Assembly (NCBI GenBank): GCA_963576565.1
Contig: OY755044.1
Location: 40,135,235 to 40,199,234, forward strand
DNA from: Aspidapion aeneum
Taxonomy: Eukaryota; Arthropoda; Insecta; Coleoptera; Brentidae
Direction: 5' to 3'
Length of the DNA: 64,000 bases
Shown here: positions 23,815 through 35,807 of the stretch, piece after piece
Numbering within the stretch: the stretch's first letter is position 1
How the letters are laid out: every line of letters begins with the position of its first letter
Position numbers and translations under genes: made by a program
The notes under the pieces: model-generated
Told to the model about the DNA's origin: nothing
Database searches by the model: none
Seen by the model: only the letters and a program-made list of their open reading frames with translations

Positions 23815-24318
23815 TTACAAGTTTCTTTCAACTAAACCTAATTTTCCTGCCTTGCGAAATTTGGTCGAAAACATGTTGTTCAAAAACCATTTGTTCGAAA
23901 GCAGTAATAATACTTCAATAACATTTTCTTGAAAAGGAAAATTATTCAAAAACATTTCTTAAAATTTTTTTCTTCAAAAAATTTTTCTTTCAAATTAATT
24001 TTTCTTCATAAGGAAAATTGTTCAAAAAGGTTTTTGAAGAAAATATTTTTGAACAAATTTCCATTCAACAAGAACATAACCTAACCTAGGTAAGGGTGTT
24101 TTAACATGTCATTTTTATGGCACAATGAAACACATGTGCCTCAGCGCTAATGGGGTTTCGTCCCCGTGTTCTTTTGACAGAATTAAGACTCTTTTAAATT
24201 GTTTATGACGAATGCTGCAGTCCTCAACTCGAGCCGAAAGTGTCTCTTGAACTAAAAAATATATTTATTTTTACTTATAATCATAGGGCCCCATTCAACC
24301 AAATCCATACAAATCCAC

Positions 24319-24558
24319 TTATCTGTCTGTTGTTAAATCTGTAAACCACATTTTCAATAAAGTTTTTGATTTTTGGGTTTCCGTTCTTATTGTTTGCATT
24401 GCACAAAACTGTTCCTCTTCATTTTCATCGCTGCTACTAATTAGCAGCGAAGAAAATAATAAAAAATAGCTCATCACTTTATCTGCACATATTTTTACGT
24501 CCCACGAGAATAATAAGCGTTTAAAATTAATGGCGGGAAAAAGTTTTCGGTGCGGCAC
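24319..24558 (-). pseudogene. Harbinger-like transposase N-terminal fragment
   Basis: The frame begins at ATG 24558, 162 bases from the right element end, and has 79 codons. It contains the acidic stretch SSSDENEEEQF and ends with LLKMWFTDLTTDR. In PIF/Harbinger transposases an acidic N-terminus followed by basic and 'W(V/F)..L...R' residues is usual. The catalytic part is absent, so only the 5' end of the gene remains. The assignment rests on this short resemblance plus the element's 3-bp target duplication. Confidence 0.4.
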
Positions 24559-24829
24559 GAGCCCTCAGAGCCGGTGTCAAAAAAGCCGCACTCAGTGCAA
24601 AACTGAATTCATAAATTCCTCAATGGAATACGAAAACTGAAAAAGTGCATGTCAATGGAATACAAACACCGAACCATTTGTGCACCAGCGCTGCACTCAT
24701 TTTCGCAATGGAATACGCCAATAGATAAACGACTTCGGTCCCTCTTATATACAGGTCATGTCGCTTCGTTCAATCCGGTTTCCACAGCTAAACTGGCGGA
24801 CTCTCAACGATCAGCTGTTTCAGTTTAGT

Positions 24830-27800
24830 CCAGTCATTATAGAATTTTAGCTGGCAAAAGGTGGTGTGGTCGCAATTTTGACATATATGTTGTTGACATT
24901 GGAATCCTAAAAACAAATTTGACTTTTCGACCTTGGGGCGTGGCCGGCTTCCCCCGCCATCTTGGGGTCAGTGTGCACAAAAAGCTTTTTTTTAAATTAT
25001 GGTTCGGTAACATTTAAACGAAAGTAGAAGACAATAACATTTTTTACAATGATTTTGTAAATTTTTTTGTTAGACAAATGGTTTTTGAGTTATGACGCTA
25101 AACATTTTGCCGCCATTTTGGATTTTGACGAGTATTTTTTTAGGCGTTAAACTTCGAAACTGCTTATTTTTGAAAAAATCTTTAATAACATAAAATAAAG
25201 AATAACCAATAGCGTATAAAATAAGACATCACTGAGTTCTCTGGGTAGTACCCTTGCTGAGATACGAACCCTGAAGCGTTAGCAGTACACCCGTTTCCTA
25301 TGTATTTCCATAGAATATCGAAAATAAATCGAAATTATTCAGTTTTATGTCATTTTCGCAAAAAGTAAGCATTTCTACAGAAAGTGTGTAATCAACTTTA
25401 TTGTAGAAAATTAAATTATCTTCCAAACGATGTATCACCAAATTGGGCAAAGTCCATGGTTAGCTCTTGATTGACATCCATAAATCGGGGTAATTTTTTA
25501 GGATCACGAAAAAAAATCGTATTTTTTTAGGTTTTATTCAGTTTTCAAAAAAACTAAGCATTTTATGGAAACATTTTAAAGTTGTGTTAAAGCTATTATT
25601 GACACTCCAGGGGTTCCGCATATTGAGGTTCATTTTTAAAATTTTATTTATTTTATTTAATTTTCTTCTAAGCTTTCCAAAAAATCTCTTTTGACTGTAT
25701 ATTGTTGAAAATAAAATTATCTTTAAAACGATATGTATTTAGCGTGTTTTTGTTAATGGGGAACATTCAAGGAACATATTATATATACAGTATGTCCCCG
25801 TAAGTTGGAATCATATGGAAAACTTTTTTATTATTAATTTTAAGAAAAAAAGTTATTCTTCATAAATAGTTCCGCATTATGTAAAACCTAGAATACAGTC
25901 ATCAAATATCAAATTTTTTCAGTAATATACGAGGTTTGTCAAAAAATCTGACTTTTGCTCAAGAGTAAAGTACCTTTAAATTTTACAATATTGAAAAATG
26001 TTACTAAAAAAAGTTGATCAGAATTAAACATTACGTTTAAATATGCAAGTACATCCATTTAAATTAAAACTTCAGATTATTTTATTTTTTACCAATATTT
26101 TTATTTTTAACCTTTAAGTTTTTCGATGTTTTAATTATGCAATTAAAACGCGTAATAGAACGATTAAGTCTATTGAATGAGAGGGTGGATATGTCAAAGC
26201 ATTAGTATTAGTGTAAATTTAATTTGTTTGTTTCTAATATTAATATGATATGAATATGATTAGTTTTATAACTTAGTATTTGAATGTATTTTATTATTTG
26301 CAAAATAAATGAATATGCACTTATTACGCGTTTTAACTACGAAATTATTAGAAATCATCAAAAAACTAAAAGGCTATCATGTGTTTCATAATCACAAAAG
26401 ATACATGTTCATTCAAAATAAAAATATTAGTAAAAAACAAAATAATCTGAAGTGTTAATTTAAATTGATGTACTTGCATATTTAAACGTAATTTTTAATT
26501 CTGATCAACTTTTTTTAGTAACATTTTTCAATATTGTCAAATTTAAAGGTACTTTACTCTTAAGCAAAACTCATATTTTTTGACAAACTCGTATACCACT
26601 AAAAAAATGTGATATTGATTTTTTTCAATTTAATATTTGGACACCCCTGGTGTTATAACGGTTAACGGAATGTTACAACTATACACATTGTTCGAAAGAA
26701 AATTTAATTGTCTACAATGTAGAGTAAAATGTTTTCCCGGTAAGGCTTGGTTTAAAAAAAAATGGTAAAATGTCATTAAAAAAAAATCACTAAACATGCA
26801 TATATTCTTTGAGCGTTCCCCGTTAACAAAAACCTAGATACATATCGTTATAAAGATTATTTTATTTTTAACGATATAGAGTTAAACAAGATTTATAGGA
26901 AGCTTAGTTTTTAAGAAAATTGAATAAAAAAAATTAAACATTTGAAAAAAAATAATTAAAAAAAAATAACCTCAATATGCGGGCACCCCTGGAGTGTCAA
27001 TAATAGCTTTAACACAACTGTGTGATACGCTATTCGAAAGAGCATTTTATTTTCTCTAAACAAGGTGTTTTAACATTTTTCCCTGAAATGCTTAGTTTTT
27101 TGAAAACTGAATAAACCTAAAAAACATTTTTTTTTCGTGATCTTAAAAAAAAAACAATTTATGGATGCCAATTAAGTGCTAACCGTGGACTTGGCCCACT
27201 TCGGTGATATATCATTTAACAGATAATTTAATTTACTATTATTAAGTTGATTACACACTTTCTGTAAATTGCGTACCATTTGAGAAAATGACATAAAATT
27301 GAATAATGTCGGTTTATTTTGCATATTTTATGGAAATACATAGGGAACAGGTGTACTGCTAACACTTCAGGGTTCGTATTTTAGCAAGGGTACTAGCCAG
27401 TGGCGCACCCAGGAATATGTCTTGGGGGGGCCCGAGGCCTCTTGGGGGGGGGGGCGAAGCCTCGTGATGTCGAATAATAAGCTATTTTTTGTGGGGGGAA
27501 CTCAGTGATATCTCATTTTATAGGTTATTAGTTAGTCTTTATTTTGTTTTCACAGATTTTCTCAAAAATAAGCATTAAGTTTCGAATTTAAAGGCCACAA
27601 ATAATAAAATTGTTCAAAATCCAAAATGACGGCAAATGTTTAGCGTCATAAATCGAAAACGATTCGTTTCACAAAAAAACGTACAACAGCGTTTTTGTAG
27701 GAAACTTTTGTCTAAATCTTTTTTTCTAAAATGTACAGGGACCAAGTAATTAAAAAAACAACCTTTACGTGCACACTAAATACAAGATAGCGGGGGGAGC

Positions 27801-27915
27801 CCCCCCCCCCCCAAGGTCGATTACTCAATTTATTTTACGGCTCTAATTTGAACAATAATATGTCAAAATCGCCACAACGCCACCCTTTGCAAGCTGGAGG
27901 TATTTTTTTCGCTCT
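24830..27915. repeat. ~3.1-kb imperfect palindrome (foldback element)
   Basis: The left arm can be followed nearly end to end against the reverse complement of the right arm: outer 'cgaccttgg' (24940 and 27822), 'acgctaaacattt' and 'aaatgtttagcgt' (25094 and 27636), 'acccttgctgaga' and 'ttagcaagggta' (25250 and 27381), 'cattaagtt..atttt' and the inner 'atgcaagtac' and 'gtacttgcat' (26044 and 26470). The loop is about 26,160-26,320. Both arms are ~1.4 kb and diverged by point changes and small indels. The outer ends fade gradually, so the limits are approximate. No transposase was seen. Confidence 0.85.
27413..27503. mobile_element. Truncated hAT-like MITE in the right palindrome arm
   Basis: The insert begins at cagtggcgcacccagg, carries G runs with cccgaggcct and ends at gtgggggg. 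The opposite palindrome arm lacks it and joins 'agtaccc' to 'actcagtg' directly, which dates the insertion after the palindrome formed. The far terminal repeat is missing. Confidence 0.65.
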
Positions 27916-28996
27916 AATGACTGACCTAGTTGTCCGAACACTGACGGTCCACGCACGCGCATTTCCCAAACCAAATGAACTCGAATCGAAACAAATTTTC
28001 AACTTTCCAAGACTCACCCGATCTCACTCTTTCTCTCTCAGTACAGCTAAGACAGACTATGCGTAAGAAAACTGCGGAGTATCACTTCGTCTGGTTAAAA
28101 TAAGGAAAAATCGCCGTTATTCTCAAAATTATAAAAAAATTTGGCTACGCTAGTAGACGTTCCGCGTTTGAGGACGAAAATAAAGGTAAAATCAACCTCT
28201 AAGACAATCTTCGGGAGACGCGAGATATACGCCATGTTTTTTTTTTTCTTTCTGAAAAATGTTTATTGTGTTTTTCTTAATTTTAGTTAAACAATCCCAA
28301 TAACCTTCAGGAAAACGATGTAACTGAATTGCTTTTATGACCAAACATCAAAATTTGGTCATACATTTAAAAAACTACAGTTTTTGTATTTTTAAAAATA
28401 TAAAAACACAACTTTTTTTTTTTTAATGACATGTTTTGAAGGGCGCGTGAGTTTTTTGGACGTAAAAGTCATGGGTTCTACGAAAATATTTCCGCCGCAA
28501 GTTTTTTTCATCTCAATATGTATAAAAATAATATTTAAAACCCCCATATAATTACAATAGTTGATAAAAAACATCACCATTTTTTTTCACAACTGGGTAA
28601 ACACCTATCAACCATTATAATTGTGTTCCTCTTTGTTTATTTTTATTTAAAACTTTCTATTCTGACAGATGTAGGGGGCGCCACAATACAGGGACACCAG
28701 AAGGCATTTTTACTTCTTTTGAACCATATATGCTAAACTGAAGTTGAAAACTTGTCTAAACAGAGACTTATTGTTTGAACCTTGGTCAAAGTCTCATCTA
28801 GGTTAGTTAGACATGGAACACAAACTGTGCTACTTACCTATTTTCTCCTTCCAAATTACCTTTGTTTTTGTCCCCACTTTGGGAAAATGTCGGGAAATTT
28901 CCCTCTTTTTTACCCTTTTAATTTGTTATGGAGAAAAATTACTCTCTTATTTTAAGTAAACTTTACCTAATTTTAACCAAAAATGTTACTTGGGAT
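27916..28996. other. No gene seen
   Basis: The two overlapping short frames near 27,840-28,060 lie at the palindrome edge and have no recognisable content. The remainder, to the point where the satellite resumes, shows no gene or repeat that I can support. Confidence 0.45.
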
Positions 28997-29930
28997 CATA
29001 AAACGATAAATTTTAAACGCCGATAGTGCTGGATAAAGAATTTGTCACTAATGCCACCGATACTTATATAGCTGATAGCCAATCAAAGCTGTCTGACTGT
29101 TACTCTCCAACATTTGTCCATTTGTGAGAAATACACTCGAAAGCAGCACTCAAAAGATTGCAACTGTTTCTTTGAGAAGTCATATTAAAAGCCACGAGTG
29201 CTGAATAAAGAATAAGCCTCTAATGTCACCGATACTTGCTATAGTTGATATCTAATCGAAGCTGTCTGACAGATACTTTCCAACACTTCTCCATTTATGA
29301 GAAATGCTCTCGAAATCCGCACTCAAAAGATTTAACTGTTTCCTTCAAATGACATCATAAAACGATAAATTTTAAAAGCCGCTAGTGCTGGATAAATAAT
29401 TAGTCACTAATGCCACCGATACTTGCTATAACTGATAGCCAATCAAAGCTGTCTGACTGTTACTCTCCAAAGTTTGTCCATTTGTGAGAAATACACTCGA
29501 AAGCAGTACTCAAAAGATTGCAACTGTTTCTTTGAGATAAAGTCATAAAATTGTAAATTTTAAAAGCCACGAGTGCTGAATAAAGAATTAGTCACTAATG
29601 CCACCGATACTTGCTATAGTTGATATCTAATCGAAGCTCTCTGACTGAACTTTCCAACACATCAATTTACGAGAATTTATCTCGAAATCCGCACTCAAAA
29701 GATTTAACTGTTTCTTCGAGATAACATCATAAAACGGTAAATGCTAAGAGCCACAAGTGGTGAATAAAGCATTAGTCACTAATACCATCGATACTTGCTA
29801 TAACTGATAGCCAATCGAAGCTGTCTGACTTTTACTCCTCAACATTTTTCCAGTTGGGGGAAATACTCTCAAAAGCCGCTAACAAAAGATAGCAATTGTT
29901 CCTTTGAGATAAAGACATAAAATGGTAAAG
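28997..29930. repeat. Satellite-like tandem array, ~187-bp unit (right part)
   Basis: The same unit and the same orientation as at 15,830-18,156. It restarts at cataaaacgataaat, exactly the bases that should follow 18156. About five units remain before the array ends near 'ataaaatggtaaag'. Confidence 0.9.
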
Positions 29931-30208
29931 AACGCCGCACCTGTTTACACAGGTTATATGGGAATTTGTTGTCACGGTGCAATTGGCTATAATTTTGGTA
30001 TATTATGGTAGGACATGTAACTAAAAAAATGTAAGCAAAGTTAAGTTTTTCTATGTACAGTATGAGATATTGACGGTCAAAGTTCATTAAATGCTCGTTT
30101 TTGAGTATTTTTGAGTTAATAATAAAAATTCTTAGTCTTGACACAAAAAAATTAGGTTAGCACAAAGATTATAGATTATAATGGTTAGCATAAAAAGGAG
30201 TAAAGGTA

Positions 30209-30813
30209 AGGTCGCTCATCGTCAAGCAAGCTTTACCCAAGGCCAACACAAAAATAGAGGCCACGACCCTGAAAAAATCAGCTGTTCTCCCGGGGCTGAA
30301 TTTTACATTGGGTCTTATGGGAGGTCAGACGTTTTTTTATGATATTTTCAAAATCAAAGGAAGCAACATGATTAAAAGGTTAAAATCTTCAAGATTTAGC
30401 ATTCCTTATTTTGAATTCAAATTACCCGCCATGTACCACATGCCAACTGTTATATTTGACATGTATTTGACTTTGTCATATGTGATTGTCACATTCGCTT
30501 CTGGTTTAAACTTAATTTTTGCGGCTATGAAAAATTAGGGCTTACTATACATTTAAAAAAAATTGTTCTGCCAGAATAAAGTAAAAACAATCTCAAAAAC
30601 GGCTTTATTAAAAAAAAAATCAAATATCCATGAACCGTCATTCCAACTTCAATATTTTAAAGACAATCAGCTGTGTCGTAACGTGACCATCAAAAAAAAA
30701 TCAGCCCCGGATGTGACGTCAACAAAGTGGAGGATCGTGGCCCGTCCATTTTGATAGCCCTGCTTTACCTTGCTTGACGATGAGTGACAAGCTTGCTTGA
30801 CGATGAGTGACCT
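30209..30813. mobile_element. 605-bp inverted-repeat element (TA target)
   Basis: The left end aggtcgctcatcgtcaagca and the right end tgcttgacgatgagtgacct are inverted copies with one mismatch over 25 bases, flanked by TA on both sides (30207-30208 and 30814-30815). The right end is doubled, with a second copy at about 30,768-30,788. No transposase frame is inside; the 76-codon frame at 30308 is unrecognised. Confidence 0.75.
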
Positions 30814-31868
30814 TAAGTAAAGGCCCAAAGACAAAGTCACTCATAATGTCATTCTTGTCCATTTATTAGATAAAATACAGGACGTAGTCAAAAAAATAAT
30901 TTTCCAATATCTGCACTACTACCGAAATTAAAAACTAGTATATTGTGTTTTGGCTCGAATTAATAATTTTATACGATATTTAAAGAAAAAACATATTTTT
31001 GTTTTTCGATTGCCTTTTATAGATGCAGTGAAGTTCGCATATAACGAACCCGTTTATAATGAACACTCGCTTATACCAAACCCCGTTTAAAATACCCAAT
31101 TTTTTTTTTACTTAGCTATACAATAGTCTATATGTTCTTATAGTAAACCACGGATATAGCGAACCAGTTTCCGTGCAATCTTCGAGTTGACTATATCCAG
31201 ACTTTACTGTATACATTTTTTATTTCAGGTATTTTCCTATTTTATATATATATTAAATTGACTTCAGCTGTTTTAAGCTATTTGCGGTATGGCGAAAATG
31301 AATTTGTTTACTATTTTGTATTAAAACACAGCATAAAGATTATTTTAAATGTATAAAAAGTACAATAAAGTTAAGTCACAGGGTCTTTAAAAAAACATGT
31401 TTTCTTGTTTTTTTGCCCTGGAAATTACTTAATAAGCCTTTAGCAGAAAAAAATATATAAAATTCGTTGAACAATATCAAAAACAGTTTCACCCTCCATA
31501 TGTGCATAAACAAAAAAATACCGACCGATTATTATCTTATAATTCACATTTTACTATTATAAAAAAAAACAATAATACTTATATTAAGTCTATATAAAAC
31601 CATCGGTTTTTTATTTCTATTTTGACCGGAGAGTATTAAAATCATTTTAAGTGTTGAAAATAAACGAATGAGAATAAAGCACGGGATCCGAAGTTTAATA
31701 TTATTAACGTGAGCTATTAGAGCGTCTGACATATTTTCCAGCCAACTCTATAACAATCGAATAAATATTCCACAGACTCTCCGGCTATAGTTCAAAGATA
31801 ATCGGTTTGATAAATGGTTGTGTAAACAACGGTTATATTTTTGTATTTCAGATTTTTAAGGTATACTT
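30814..31868. other. No gene seen
   Basis: AT-rich sequence with short frames only. The patch 31,025-31,205 ('cgaacccgtttataatgaac', 'ggatatagcgaaccagtttc') has internal similarity in its wording but no repeat long enough to call. Confidence 0.4.
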
Positions 31869-32123
31869 CGTCGTTGATCTTACAAACTGACGTAACTCAT
31901 TTATTGTAATTTTACAAGAGAGCAATTTCAAGTGTTAGGGAAAGTTTATATTGGATTTATATCCCTAAAAATGTTCTTGGATCTAATGATTTTTGTGCTA
32001 TTTAAAGGATTTTTATGGGTTACGACACTTTGTGAGATGAAAGAACGACACAAATAAGGTAGTATTATGGTCTTCTCAAAAAAATGCAGTTTTGAGATAC
32101 GTCAGTTTGTAAGATCAACGACG
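31869..32123. mobile_element. 255-bp MITE
   Basis: The left cgtcgttgatcttacaaact plus 'gacgtaactca' is matched on the opposite strand by the right end, with one mismatch over ~31 bases. The interior is AT-rich and non-coding. The family is not identified. Confidence 0.75.
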
Positions 32124-33987
32124 ACTTGATTGATTGGTTCAGTTTACAGCAAAGTGTTTTTGGTTTGGTAGACCCTGATACTGCAGGTGTTTAGCTTATT
32201 GTATCTCGGCCGGCAGCCGCAGGCTAGAGTCTCCCAAGATACAGGGACTCTACCGCAGGCGAGGTGGGTCGGAGTAGAGACGCTGTATGTATGATATATT
32301 TTAAAGAAATAAAAACGCGACTCTTCAAAGTCAAATTTATTTAAGTCAAAATCAAAGGATGAAAATATCGGTTCTCTATACTCTAGCGATGTTTAGAGAA
32401 AGACGCACCTTCTGTCCTTGTAAATTTGTAAGCTCAGAAAAATAAAAATAAACGATTTTGAATAGGACCTATACAGGGGTGCGTTTGTTTATATGGTGCA
32501 TTATGATTGATGTCACTTACCGCTGAAAATTTAAATTATTTTATTAAAACGCCAATGAGATAATAAGAAAATAACACAACTAAAAAATGGTAATTTCAGT
32601 TAGTTATATGCCTCTTATAAGTTTAATAAAAATAGCTGAAGGATTTCCTTGTTTGATTTAGAGCCTCCTTGAGAATGGTTATTTAACTAATATGTTTATT
32701 TATTTTATACTATGTCGTATAATAACTCTGGTGATACGACAAGTTAAGCATCCCCATTATAGCAGCTATATAACTGTTAATCGCTATAATTCAGTGGCTA
32801 TTTTGCAATAATGATATTATAACTACATGGACGAACTCATTATATAATTTATCAAAATATTATTAAATAATTTATCGTTATAGCCCCCTTAGGGGGTGAA
32901 AGCTACCTAATGTAGCCAATAAAAATTTTCTTTTTACCTTCCTAGCCCGCGTAGCATGGCTATTACCTTCCTAGCCCACGTAGCAATGGCTGGAAAAGGT
33001 ATTAATTTCGACAAAAAAAATGTCTGTCTGTGTGTGTGTGTGTATATTATTTCTGTCCGTAACACAATAGCTTCTAAACCGCTAAACCGATTTTCATAAA
33101 AATTTCAGTTAAAATAGTGTTTAACACTCTAACGAGCTGATTAAATTTTGGTCAAAATCCATTGATGCTAATGACAGTTTTTTGATAAAGAAAGAATGGT
33201 CACTTATTAACGGAGCATTTTATCAATATGCGGTTTTCGAAATATAGTAACCAAAAACTTCGTAAGAGTTTCAGTTTCTAAGATATTTACAAAAACCTGT
33301 TTTCAAGGCTTCACTGGAAGTGTGCTAATAGGCTAACTAGAAAGGTATCAGATCCGTCATGGATCCATTTATTTATAAATGTAGTTGACATAAGCTGAAC
33401 ATATACATGCGTTTTCACCGCGTTACTTCCGATCACAATAGATAATTCTGTATTTAGGTGTATCGTGCTGATTGTTGCCCATTTTTTCACACTGCTGACT
33501 TCAGGTCGGCTACCAGTTTTCCATAATATGGTTCACACTCTTTAACTGTCGCAGTCCTTGCTAGTATTCCATTATGTGCCATATCTACATCCAGACTATA
33601 CAATTGAAATGACTGTTTATTTATATCAAAAACTGAAATCGATATAATTCATCATTTTTAGAGTCCCACAAACCTCCTTTCTCCGACTTCCATCCCGAAC
33701 AACCGGCGCCGATCATCAGTGATGTTCAGTGACGTCATTGTGCTTCACGGCCATCAAAATAGTTCTCCACCAACTTCCAGTACAAACCTGAACTTATCTT
33801 CCACTATTGATAAGAAAAACGTGTGCTCGAGTGAAAAAACCACACAAACAGGTAACTTTTTAACACCTAACCCAGTGGTGGTAACAGAGATGTGGGAGGG
33901 GAATAGATTACCCCTCTTCCCTGCGCTAACATTGACATTTCGTGGGCATCCATTTTTACATTCAGAGACGTCACTGCTGGCGGCCTA
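32124..33987. other. No gene seen; short duplication
   Basis: A ~35-bp unit around 'ttaccttcctagcccgcgta' occurs twice in tandem (32,934-32,996). The part 33,000-33,180 ('ctaaaccgattttcataaaa') reads like the non-coding end of a common insect retroelement. A 99-codon frame at 33719-34018 runs into the LTR and has no recognised domain; I do not call it a gene. Confidence 0.4.
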
Positions 33988-34581
33988 TGGAGCGTTTTCA
34001 CTCTCTTTAATTATTTAGAATATTATTTATTTTTATTTTTTGTTCTTACTTTTACCATTTTTTCTGGGTTGTACTATTTGTGAATTTTACAATTAAATTA
34101 TTCTCAAAATAGGGTTTGGTTCGGTTCGGTTCGGTTCGGTTCGGTTCGGTTCGGTTCATTATCATAAAGACCCAAATCTTTAGTTTATAGGATATATAAA
34201 AAAAATATACTTTACAAAATAGGTATTGCTGCCAGTGCCCATTTCATTAATTAATACTTACATACTAAAATTACGCGATTTATCTTGACCCCTTGATTCC
34301 ATTCCCGGAATACCTAGTTATTACTTCCTTTTTGACCGATCCTGTAGAAGCATTCCTTTTTTACCTATAAAGGAGCAAAAAACAGCGATACGAATCGAGG
34401 CGTGATTTGGGTCAACCAAGACAAATCAGTATGCTATAAATGTCGACGGAGGATATACGCTTTTCTCGCCGGTGCATATTCACAAATTTTTACGTTAAAT
34501 ACCTACTATTTTATGCGGGCTCGCGAGCCGGGTTTGTGCCTATTACTTAGACAATTTGGATTATCTACGTACCCTTGTACA
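33988..34581 (+). repeat. 5' LTR, BEL/Pao element 2
   Basis: 594 bases, TGGAGCG to CCTTGTACA. Compared with the 3' LTR I count three substitutions and three length differences: a 6-base indel in the T-rich tract near 34,030, one A in a run, and the (GGTTC) expansion. Confidence 0.9.
34118..34157 (+). repeat. (GGTTC)8 microsatellite in 5' LTR
   Basis: Eight uninterrupted GGTTC units occur in the 5' LTR; the 3' LTR has none at the matching place (near 43,768), only 'gggttttttgggtc'. The array therefore grew, or was acquired, in one LTR after integration. Confidence 0.95.
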
Positions 34582-35264
34582 CTCCAAAACCGGTAAGTCA
34601 AGACAAATTTGTTTCATTACGTTCTTTTACTTCAAGTTAGTAACTTATCCTTAGGGTGGTGATTTAGGATAGTTTGGAGGTCTCAACCAGTAGAGGAGTC
34701 AGAAAGATCTGGAATTTTTTACAGTCCGGTCTGTGACTGGTACCATTATCAACGCGGACAAGGATTTTTCATGGTCCTTCGAACCGGATCATTCTGGTTC
34801 CTGGTTTTCCAGCTTTTCTGGAAATCTTCTCTCAGGAAAAGTATTTTTTTTTGAATGGCACTACAGCGTTACAATTTACGATACAATTCAATACCAATAC
34901 AACTTTACTAGTGTACGTTTTAATAGCCCTTGCGTTAAAATTGCACCCCTTAATTTAGGAAAACCCTTGTTTTCAAAAATCACACCCATACGGGCCCCAT
35001 ACTTTGTAAAAATTTACAGTTTTTTTTTGTGCCGCCTACTTGCGACTTGCGATAAACTTGACCTTTAAAATATCGAGAAAGCAAAAACTTTAATCTCAAT
35101 AAGTTTTTGTCTTTTCGTGTTGCTACGATCCTTATTTTAATTTATAGATTTCAAATTTATTTAAAATATATTTATTTTATTATAAAAATTCCTACGATAC
35201 CTACATTGCCTACATAAAATAGAATTCTACTGTTTGTATAAATTTACAAATTTAATTAATAAAC
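34582..35264 (+). other. Untranslated leader of BEL/Pao element 2
   Basis: About 680 bases separate the LTR from the gag ATG. No primer binding site was recognised. The 111-codon frame at 34733 has no recognisable content. Confidence 0.45.
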
Positions 35265-35807
35265 ATGCCACCTACGCTTAATACGAAAGAGAAATCCGAG
35301 GCTTTACGGCAATCGGTTATTGAGCAGCTAAAATTGATCATGGATGCTGCCAGTAAGGCAAAAGCTGATCCTGTCTACACAAATAGGTTTCGAGTCGCCT
35401 ATCGAAACTTGTCAAAATTACGTAAAAGTTTTGATACACATCATAATGCTATAATCGCCCTTGTTGCCTCCGACAAGGCTGAGTTAATTCGGCAAAGTGC
35501 TATAGCTGTTAGCTTTCAAGGTCAGCTCATTGATATCGAAGATATTTACTATACTTTGATAGAAGAACCTGAGCAGAACACACCTGCTAACCAAACCGTT
35601 CTTAATGAAACCCATATGGGTCATTGTCATGACCATGAACATCACCATAAGCCTAGGTTAGACTTAATGACCTTCAATGGGGATCATCAAAGATTTACCA
35701 CTTTTATAGAGGTTTACAATGCCCTTATACATTTAAACAAATCGATGAGCAACGTCGAAAAGTTTTCCCCTCTTCTTTCGGTACTCTCTGGTACTCCTTA
35801 CTCGTTA

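Larger units (their letters stand above)
23367..24720. mobile_element. PIF/Harbinger-like deletion derivative, 1.35 kb
   Basis: The ends tggcgtattccattgggaaa and (opposite strand) tggcgtattccattgcgaaa match over ~38 bases with two mismatches. The trinucleotide ata flanks both ends (23364-23366 and 24721-24723), a 3-bp duplication as expected for PIF/Harbinger. Just inside the right end, on the minus strand, is the start of a protein resembling a Harbinger transposase N-terminus. The rest of the transposase is missing, so the element depends on another copy. Confidence 0.65.
18157..28996. other. 10.84-kb segment inserted within the satellite array
   Basis: The array stops at ...tttgaaatgacat (18156) and restarts with cataaaacgataaat (28997); uninterrupted units at 17,771 read tgacatcataaaacg. 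The whole block between is therefore an insertion, or an accretion of insertions, that kept the unit phase. No clear target duplication was found. A shared inverted patch ('cacagtttgtg' plus flanking similarity near 18,405 and 28,820) may mark long, decayed terminal repeats. Confidence 0.7.

Noticed and set aside
30308..30538. 76-codon + frame inside the 605-bp element
   Set aside because: Not recognisable as a transposase; likely chance.
33719..34018. 99-codon + frame left of the BEL LTR
   Set aside because: It reads into the LTR and shows no domain; treated as chance.
34118..34157. GGTTC repeats as a telomere-like sequence
   Set aside because: The insect telomere unit is TTAGG or close variants; GGTTC is different and lies inside an LTR.
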